Shown here piece by piece: positions 56,601 to 64,000 of a stretch of DNA of 64,000 nt; the stretch's first letter is position 1; each line of letters opens with the position of its first letter. Where the stretch lies: positions 2,768,082-2,832,081 of the forward strand of contig JAQJVL010000004.1 of NCBI GenBank assembly GCA_035578905.1, in the 5' to 3' direction. A model generated the notes under the pieces. The model was not told the origin of the DNA, did no database searches, and saw nothing but the letters and a program-made list of their open reading frames with translations. This DNA comes from Stictocephala bisonia (lineage: Eukaryota > Arthropoda > Insecta > Hemiptera > Membracidae). A program made the position numbers and the translations under genes.

Positions 56601-56885
56601 TTACATCGACATTTAATTATAGCTGAAATTTAAAATAAATATTAGGGACGTCTAAAGACGACCATACTCATTTGGGCACAGACGTCCAAAGACGTCCGTA
56701 CTCGTTTGGGATCATTTTGCTTCACTCGTTAACAGGTTAATTGTTAAGGAAATGTATCTACAGTATGATTATCATAAATAATAATTTCTCAAAACTACCA
56801 CCTTAATGTTTAGATCAACAGCATCACATGTTTTGCAAACAACATCTCTATATGTCTCTAGGCACTCTACTGTTAATGCAGACAT
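50530..56885 (-). CDS. BORCS6: BORCS6 (lyspersin)-like gene, last two exons
   Basis: Two minus-strand exons, 56885-56802 and 50646-50530, join in phase 0 to read MSALTVECLETYRDVVCKTC, DAVDLNIK, SMYQLMAKCEELSKSMTPIY and KLSEHVYPFKNLLTVIWI, then TAG. I recognise the block (SALT.E...YRD.V...CDAVD.NIK.MY.LMAKCEEL...M.P...L) as the conserved C-terminal helical domain of BORCS6, a subunit of the BORC complex that recruits Arl8 and kinesin to lysosomes. The ending differs from the usual (Q/E)IK.IK.LLD...E, though FKNLL aligns plausibly. A GTGTAT after SEH could instead be a donor to another exon. The first ATG is internal in family members, so upstream exons lie beyond 56885, within or past the satellite. 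Recognition is from memory of the family and needs a database search. Confidence 0.55.
50798..51000 (-). mobile_element. LINE 3' end with (ATTTATTC)n tail
   Basis: On the minus strand the sequence ends ...CTGTGGAATAAACTTCATTT followed by four ATTTATTC-like units. It shares a block with 32785-33480. Only the 3' untranslated tail is left, and its 5' boundary is not sharp. Confidence 0.45.
51496..51660 (-). mobile_element. LINE 3' end with (ATT)n tail nested in pogo MITE
   Basis: On the minus strand it reads GCAGTAGCCCATGTGGTGGC, TTTTTTTGAGATCAATAAAAA, then (TTA)n, which is the form of a non-LTR retroelement 3' end. The 5' extent is uncertain. Confidence 0.55.
51780..51950. repeat. Degenerate minisatellite, about 55-bp unit
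   Basis: Three to four diverged copies of TGCACACTCAC...CGTTCAAAC...CTCGA.AGATGACACTTA are arranged in tandem. Confidence 0.7.
53381..53401. repeat. (GT)n microsatellite
   Basis: A short pure GT tract lies in the intron. Confidence 0.9.
54123..56736 (-). mobile_element. piggyBac-type transposon, complete ends, 2614 bp
   Basis: TTAA occurs on both sides (54119-54122 and 56737-56740). The ends start CCTGTTGAGGAGTG and, reverse-complemented, CCTGTTAACGAGTG. The subterminal region on the left holds a perfect 18-bp palindrome GGACGTCTTAAGACGTCC (54138-54155). Imperfect versions (GGACGTCTAAAGACGACC, AGACGTCCAAAGACGTCC) lie on the right at about 56645-56700, likely transposase-binding sites. One nearly full-length transposase gene fills the interior. 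It sits in an intron of the BORCS6-like gene in the same orientation. Confidence 0.95.
54335..56188 (-). pseudogene. piggyBac transposase with two frameshifts (nearly intact)
   Basis: The transposase starts at ATG 56188 (MDSNKRYLDRSDDIREAIFS) with a long acidic N-terminus (residues 1-90), then CPVCKCHHDD and the core. The first frame ends after LLMSHCKKMQ; the second resumes with NAVKQYWSTDPLIETLIFSK. The break falls at an A7 run (about 55573-55579 on the plus strand as T7). The DDE/D core is present: VIDESLMLWKGRLSF (first Asp), IIFMDNWYSSPILFEW (second Asp), YNANMGAIDKSDMMMSYN (third Asp). The C-terminal cysteine domain CFVCTHTTRRASQRKDTAYE, CSKCG is hit by a second frameshift near 54389-54392; the other frame continues ALCIYSCFEQFHTMVKF to a stop at 54335. 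Total about 617 codons, normal for piggyBac. With only two indels and no other stop, this is a recent insertion, or the indels are assembly errors. Confidence 0.93.
56802..56885 (-). CDS. BORCS6: BORCS6-like, penultimate exon
   Basis: The acceptor on the minus strand is TTTTTTTTCAG, ending at 56886. The 28 codons MSALTVECLETYRDVVCKTC, DAVDLNIK are followed by the donor AAG|GTGGTA. The Met is probably internal, not the start of translation. The phase-0 junction leads directly to SMYQLMAKCEEL at 50646. Confidence 0.55.
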
Positions 56886-57092
56886 CTGAAAAAAAACATA
56901 CACAAATAAAATGTTGTATTGTTTGGGAAAGACTAAATGAATCCATATAATACGCCTATCTACACTATTTTAATTACAGATCAGTATAATTTTAAATCAG
57001 CAGTTATATGCAAGTGCTTATTATCTATTTAGTGATAACCTCATCTCCTACTGAGTGCCAACGTTGTAAAACACTTCCTACCAATAGGAAAA
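56886..57092. other. Short AT-rich stretch between exon and satellite
   Basis: This is probably intron of the BORCS6-like gene. Nothing else is seen. Confidence 0.5.
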
Positions 57093-60000
57093 CATCTGAC
57101 TCTCAGCTAACCCAGTAAAATCAATCAGTTTATACTTATCCAGTAACACTGTCTGTGTATATCTGAATCTCAGCTAACAAAGTAAGGGAAATCAGTTTAT
57201 ACTTATCCAGTAACACTGTCTGTGTATATCTGAATCTCAGCTAACAAAGTAAGGGCAATCAGTTTATACTTATCCAGTAACACTGTCTGTGTATATCTGA
57301 ATCTCAGCAAACAAAGTAAAGGCAATCAGTTTATACTTATCCAGTAACACTGTCTGTGTATATCTGAATCTCAGCTAACAAAGTAAGGGAAATCAGTTTA
57401 TACTTATCCAGTAACACTGTCTGTGTATATCTGAATCTCACCTAACAAAGTAAGGGCAATCAGTTTATACTTATCCAGTAACACTGTCTGTGTATATCTG
57501 AATCTCAGCTAACAAAGTAAGGGCAATCAGTTTATACTTATCCAGTAACACTGTCTGTGTATATCTGACTCTCAGCTAACCCAGTAAAATCAATCAGTTT
57601 ATACTTATCCAGTAACACTGTCTGTGTATATCTGAATCTCAGCTAACAAAGTAAGGGAAATCAGTTTATACTTATCCAGTGACACTGTCTGTGTATATCT
57701 GACTCTCAGCTAACCCAGTAAAATCAATCAGTTTATACTTATCCAGTAACACTGTCTGTGTATATCTGAATCTCAGCTAACAAAGTAAGGGAAATCAGTT
57801 TATACTTATCCAGTAACACTGTCTGTGTATATCTGAATCTCAGCTAACAAAGTAAGGGCAATCAGTTTATACTTATCCAGTAACACTGTCTGTGTATATC
57901 TGAATCTCAGCTAACAAAGTAAAGGCAATCAGTTTATACTTATCCAGTAACACTGTCTGTGTATATCTGAATCTCAGCTAAAAAACTAAGGGAAATCAGT
58001 TTATACTTATCCAGTAACACTGTCTGTGTATATCTGAATCTCACCTAACAAAGTAAGGGCAATCAGTTTATACTTATCCAGTAACACTGTCTGTGTATAT
58101 CTGAATCTCAGCTAACAAAGTAAGGGCAATCAGTTTATACTTATCCAGTATCACTGTCTGTGTATATCTGAATCTCAGCTAACAAAGTAAGGGCAATCAG
58201 TTTATACTTATCCAGTAACACTGTCTGTGTATATCTGAATCTCAGCTAACAAAGTAAGGGAAATCAGTTTATACTTATCCAGTAACACTGTCTGTGTATA
58301 TCTGAATCTCAGCTAACAAAGTAAGGGAAATCAGTTTATACTTATCCAGTAACACTGTCTGTGTATATCTGAATCTCAGCTAACAAAGTAAGGGCAATCA
58401 GTTTATACTTATCCAGTAACACTGTCTGTGTATATCTGAATCTCAGCTAACAAGGTAAGGGAAATCAGTTTATACTTATCCAGTAACACTGTCTGTGTAT
58501 ATCTGAATCTCAGCTAACAAAGTAAGGGAAATCAGTTTATACTTATCCAGTAACACTGTCTGTGTATATCTGACTCTCAGCTAACAAAGTAAGGGAAATC
58601 AGTTTATACTTATCCAGTAACACTGTCTGTGTATATCTGAATCTCAGCTAACAAAGTAAGGGCAATCAGTTTATACTTATCCAGTAACACTGTCTGTGTA
58701 TATCTGAATCTCAGCTAACAAAGTAAGGGAAATCAGTTTATACTTATCCAGTAACACTGTCTGTGTATATCTGAATCTCAGCTAACAAAGTAAGGGAAAT
58801 CAGTTTATACTTATCCAGTAACACTGTCTGTGTATATCTGAATCTCAGCTAACAAAGTAAGGGAAATCATTTTATACTTATCCAGTAACACTGTCTGTGT
58901 ATATCTGAATCTCAGCTAACAAAGTAAGGGCAATCAGTTTATACTTATCCAGTAACACTGTCTGTGTATATCTGAATCTCAGCTAACAAAGTAAGGGAAA
59001 TCAGTTTATACTTATCCAGTAACACTGTCTGTGTGTATCTGAATCTCAGCTAACAAAGTAAGGGAAATCAGTTTATACTTATCCAGTAACACTGTCTGTG
59101 TAAATCTGACTCTCAGCTAACAAAGTAAGGGCAATCAGTTTATACTTATCCAGTAACACTGTCTGTGTATAACTGAATCTCAGCTAACAAAGTAAGGGCA
59201 ATCAGTTGATACCTATCCAGTAACACTGTCTATGTATAACTGAATCTCAGCTAACAAAGTAAGGGCAATCAGTTGATACTTATCCAGTAACACTGTCTGT
59301 GTAAATCTGACTCTCAGCTAACAAAGTAAGGGCAATCATTTTATACTTATCCAGTAACACTGTCTGTGTATATCTGAATCTCAGCTAACAAAGTAAGGGC
59401 AATCAGTTTATACTTATCCAGTAACACTGTCTGTGTATATCTGAATCTCAGCTAACAAAGTAAGGGAAATCAGTTTATACTTATCCAGTAACACTGTCTG
59501 TGTATATCTGACTCTCAGCTAACAAAGTTAGGGAAATCAGTTGATACTTATCCAGTAACACTGTCTGTGTAAATCTGACTCTCAGCTAACAAAGTAAGGG
59601 CAATCAGTTTATACTTATCCAGTTACACTGTCTGTGTATATCTGAATCTCAGCTAACAAAGTAAGGGAAATCAGTTTATACTTATCCAGTAACACTGTCT
59701 GTGTATATCTGACTCTCAGCTAACAAAGTAAGGGAAATCAGTTTATACTTATCCAGTAACACTGTCTGTGTATATCTGAATCTCAGCTAACAAAGTAAGG
59801 GCAATCAGTTTATACTTATCCAGTAACACTGTCTGTGTATATCTGAATCTCAGCTAACAAAGTAAGGGAAATCAGTTTATACTTATCCAGTAACACTGTC
59901 TGTGTATATCTGAATCTCAGCTAACAAAGTAAGGGAAATCAGTTTATACTTATCCAGTAACACTGTCTGTGTATATCTGAATCTCAGCTAACAAAGTAAG

Positions 60001-63000
60001 GGAAATCATTTTATACTTATCCAGTAACACTGTCTGTGTATATCTGAATCTCAGCTAACAAAGTAAGGGCAATCAGTTTATACTTATCCAGTAACACTGT
60101 CTGTGTATATCTGAATCTCAGCTAACAAAGTAAGGGAAATCAGTTTATACTTATCCAGTAACACTGTCTGTGTATATCTGACTCTCAGCTAACAAAGTAA
60201 GGGAAATCAGTTTATACTTATCCAGTAACACTGTCTGTGTATATCTGAATCTCAGCTAACAAAGTAAGGGCAATCAGTTTATACTTATCCAGTAACACTG
60301 TCTGTGTATATCTGAATCTCAGCTAACAAAGTAAGGGAAATCAGTTTATACTTATCCAGTAACACTGTCTGTGTATATCTGAATCTCAGCTAACAAAGTA
60401 AGGGAAATCAGTTTATACTTATCCAGTAACACTGTCTGTGTATATCTGAATCTCAGCTAACAAAGTAAGGGAAATCATTTTATACTTATCCAGTAACACT
60501 GTCTGTGTATATCTGAATCTCAGCTAACAAAGTAAGGGAAATCAGTTTATACTTATCCAGTAACACTGTCTGTGTATATCTGAATCTCAGCTAACAAAGT
60601 AAGGGAAATCAGTTTATACTTATCCAGTAACACTGTCTGTGTGTATCTGAATCTCAGCTAACTCAGTGAATCTCAGCTAACAAAGTAAGGGAAATCAGTT
60701 TATACTTATCCAGTAACACTGTCTGTGTGTATCTGAATCTCAGCTAACAAAGTAAGGGAAATCAGTTTATACTTATCCAGTAACACTGTCTGTGTAAATC
60801 TGACTCTCAGCTAACAAAGTAAGGGCAATCAGTTTATACTTATCCAGTAACACTGTCTGTGTATAACTGAATCTCAGCTAACAAAGTAAGGGCAATCAGT
60901 TGATACCTATCCAGTAACACTGTCTATGTATAACTGAATCTCAGCTAACAAAGTAAGGGCAATCAGTTGATACTTATCCAGTAACACTGTCTGTGTAAAT
61001 CTGACTCTCAGCTAACAAAGTAAGGGCAATCATTTTATACTTATCCAGTAACACTGTCTGTGTATATCTGAATCTCAGCTAACAAAGTAAGGGCAATCAG
61101 TTTATACTTATCCAGTAACACTGTCTGTGTATATCTGAATCTCAGCTAACAAAGTAAGGGAAATCAGTTTATACTTATCCAGTAACACTGTCTGTGTATA
61201 TCTGACTCTCAGCTAACAAAGTTAGGGAAATCAGTTGATACTTATCCAGTAACACTGTCTGTGTAAATCTGACTCTCAGCTAACAAAGTAAGGGCAATCA
61301 GTTTATACTTATCCAGTTACACTGTCTGTGTATATCTGAATCTCAGCTAACAAAGTAAGGGAAATCAGTTTATACTTATCCAGTAACACTGTCTGTGTAT
61401 ATCTGACTCTCAGCTAACAAAGTAAGGGCAATCAGTTTATACTTATCCAGTAACACTGTCTGTGTATAACTGAATCTCAGCTAACAAAGTAAGGGCAATC
61501 AGTTGATACTTATCACTAACACTGTCTGTGTATATCTGAATCTCAGCTAACAAAGTAAGGGCAATCAGTTTATACTTATCCAGTAACACTGTCTGTGTAT
61601 ATCTGAATCTCAGCTAACAAAGTAAGGGAAATCAGTTTATACATATCCAGTAACACTGTCTGTGTATATCTGAATCTCAGCTAACAAAGTAAGGGAAATC
61701 AGTTTATACTTATCCAGTAACACTGTCTGTGTATATCTGAATCTCAGCTAACAAAGTAAGGGAAATCATTTTATACTTATCCAGTAACACTGTCTGTGTA
61801 TATCTGAATCTCAGCTAACAAAGTAAGGGCAATCAGTTTATACTTATCCAGTAACACTGTCTGTGTATATCTGAATCTCAGCTAACAAAGTAAGGGAAAT
61901 CAGTTTATACTTATCCAGTAACACTGTCTGTGTGTATCTGAATCTCAGCTAACAAAGTAAGGGAAATCAGTTTATACTTATCCAGTAACACTGTCTGTGT
62001 AAATCTGACTCTCAGCTAACAAAGTAAGGGCAATCAGTTTATACTTATCCAGTAACACTGTCTGTGTATAACTGAATCTCAGCTAACAAAGTAAGGGCAA
62101 TCAGTTGATACCTATCCAGTAACACTGTCTATGTATAACTGAATCTCAGCTAACAAAGTAAGGGCAATCAGTTGATACTTATCCAGTAACACTGTCTGTG
62201 TAAATCTGACTCTCAGCTAACAAAGTAAGGGCAATCATTTTATACTTATCCAGTAACACTGTCTGTGTATATCTGAATCTCAGCTAACAAAGTAAGGGCA
62301 ATCAGTTTATACTTATCCAGTAACACTGTCTGTGTATATCTGAATCTCAGCTAACAAAGTAAGGGAAATCAGTTTATACTTATCCAGTAACACTGTCTGT
62401 GTATATCTGACTCTCAGCTAACAAAGTTAGGGAAATCAGTTGATACTTATCCAGTAACACTGTCTGTGTAAATCTGACTCTCAGCTAACAAAGTAAGGGC
62501 AATCAGTTTATACTTATCCAGTTACACTGTCTGTGTATATCTGAATCTCAGCTAACCCCGTACGGGCAATCAGTTTATACTTATCCAGTAACACTGTCTG
62601 TGTATATCTGAATCTCAGCTAACAAAGTAAGGGCAATCAGTTTATACTTATCACTAACACTGTCTGTGTATAACTAAATCTCAGCTAACAAAGTAAGGGC
62701 AATCAGTTTATACTTATCCAACAACACTGTCTGTGTATATCTGACACTAAGGTAATCCTGTAAGAGCAATGAGTTTATACTTATTCACTAACACTGTCTG
62801 TATAAATCTGAGTCTAAGCTAAACCTGTAAGGGCAATCAGTTTATACTTACTCACTAACACTGTCTGTATAAATCTGAGACTCAGCTAAACCTGTAAGGG
62901 CAATCAGTTTATACTTATTCACTAACACTGTCTGTGTATATCTGACTCTCAGGTAATCCTGTAAGGGCAACCAGTTTCTAATTATCCAGTGACACTGTCT

Positions 63001-64000
63001 GTGTATATCTGACTCTCAGCTAACCCCGTATGAGCAACCAGTTTATACTTATCCAGTAACACTGTCTGTGTATATATGAGTGTCAGCTAACGCTGTAAGG
63101 GTAATCAGTTTATACTTATCAGTAACACAGTCTGTGTATATCTGACTCTCAGCTAACCCCGTACGGGCAACCAGATTATACTTATCCAGTGAAACTGTCT
63201 ATGTATATCTGACTAAGCTAATAAAGTAAGGACAATCAGTTTATACTTATCCAGTGACAATGTCTGTGTATATCTGACTCTCAGCTAACCCTGTAAGGGC
63301 AATCAGTTTATACTTATCCAGTAACTCTGTCTGTGTATATCTGAATCTCAGCTAACAAAGTAAGGGAAATCAGTTTATACTTATCCAGTAACACTGTCTG
63401 TGTATATCTGAATCTCAGCTAACAAAGTAAGGGCAATCAGTTTATACTTATCCAGTAACACTGTCTGTGTATATCTGAATCTCAGCTAACAAAGTAAGGG
63501 CAATCAGTTTATACTTATCCAGTAACACTGTCTGTGTATATCTGACTCTCAGCTAACCCAGTAAAATCAATCAGTTTATACTTATCCAGTAACACTGTCT
63601 GTGTATATCTGAATCTCAGCTAACAAAGTAAGGGAAATCAGTTTATACTTATCCAGTGACACTGTCTGTGTATATCTGACTCTCAGCTAACCCCGTACGG
63701 GCAACCAGATTATACTTATCCAGTGAAACTGTCTATGTATATCTGACTAAGCTAATAAAGTAAGGACAATCAGTTTATACTTATCCAGTGACAATGTCTG
63801 TGTATATCTGACTCTCAGCTAACCCCGTAAGGGCAATCAGTTTATACTTATCCAGTAACACTGTCTGTGTATATCTGAATCTCAGCTAACAAAGTAAGGG
63901 AAATCAGTTTATACTTATCCAGTAACACTGTCTGTGTATATCTGAATCTCAGCTAACAAAGTAAGGGCAATCAGTTTATACTTATCCAGTAACACTGTCT
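57093..64000. repeat. 67-bp satellite array, about 100 monomers, runs off the window
   Basis: The unit is CAATCAGTTTATACTTATCC, AGTAACACTGTCTGTGTATA, TCTGAATCTCAGCTAACAAA, GTAAGGG, counted as 67 bp. Monomers differ by a few recurrent changes (CAATC/AAATC, GAATC/GACTC, TATATC/TAAATC, TTTATA/TTGATA). Rare ones (CTATGTATAAC) mark multi-monomer duplications. One unit carries a 19-bp duplication near 60660. A zone at about 62740-63300 holds older, diverged monomers (CCTGTAAGGG, TTATTCACTAAC) between homogenised blocks. All six frames are interrupted. Confidence 0.98.

Larger units (their letters stand above)
50647..56801. other. Intron between the two BORCS6-like exons
   Basis: The intron holds a LINE tail (50798-51000), a pogo MITE with nested LINE tail and minisatellite (51432-52659), a short GT microsatellite (53381-53401) and a complete piggyBac element (54123-56736). 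In 51001-51431 and 52660-54122 no other gene or element can be supported. Confidence 0.5.

Overview
The window looks like one AT-rich piece of an arthropod, most likely insect, nuclear genome. The reasons are an intron-rich Cdk17-type kinase gene with introns up to 11 kb and a dense, nested load of animal transposons: Tc1/mariner DD41D, hAT-like, Tigger/pogo, piggyBac, Helitron, PIF/Harbinger-like, RTE and other LINE fragments. There are no operons, no tRNA or rRNA genes that I could find, and almost no long intact reading frames. The order of insect cannot be fixed from the sequence.

Left half (1-30.9 kb), plus strand: eight exons of a PCTAIRE-family cyclin-dependent kinase (Cdk17-like) run from 986 to 30843. 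All splice phases agree and together they give 377 codons plus a stop. They cover the end of the N-terminal regulatory region, the whole kinase domain and the Cdk17-type tail ending RRQSML(L). Further N-terminal exons must lie upstream of the window. The introns hold a pogo MITE, an unclassified MITE, a DD41D Tc1/mariner element split by a hAT-like element, a possible PIF/Harbinger remnant, a LINE fragment, a 46-bp minisatellite, a 37-bp minisatellite of about 32 copies, a 2.95-kb long-inverted-repeat transposon with a 4-bp TCAG duplication, an RTE LINE, a LINE carrying an internally deleted piggyBac, and a foldback element.

Middle (31-50.5 kb): intergenic sequence with LINE fragments, a mariner-type MITE and a three-level nest. 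A 657-bp piggyBac-type MITE sits inside a 3.06-kb Tigger element, which sits inside a Helitron that has lost its Rep domain. A 589-bp PIF/Harbinger-type MITE follows.

Right part (50.5-64 kb), minus strand: two exons resemble the C-terminus of the BORC subunit BORCS6 (lyspersin). The intron between them carries a pogo MITE with a LINE tail inserted, and a nearly complete 2.6-kb piggyBac element whose transposase has only two frameshifts. From about 57.09 kb to the window end there is a 67-bp satellite of roughly 100 monomers with internal multi-monomer duplications.

The two host genes are convergent. Everything else is mobile or repetitive DNA in several layers, and many insertion events can be ordered by nesting and target-site duplications. 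The least familiar system is the element at 16809-19761, whose broken coding region I could not assign with certainty to a named transposase superfamily.
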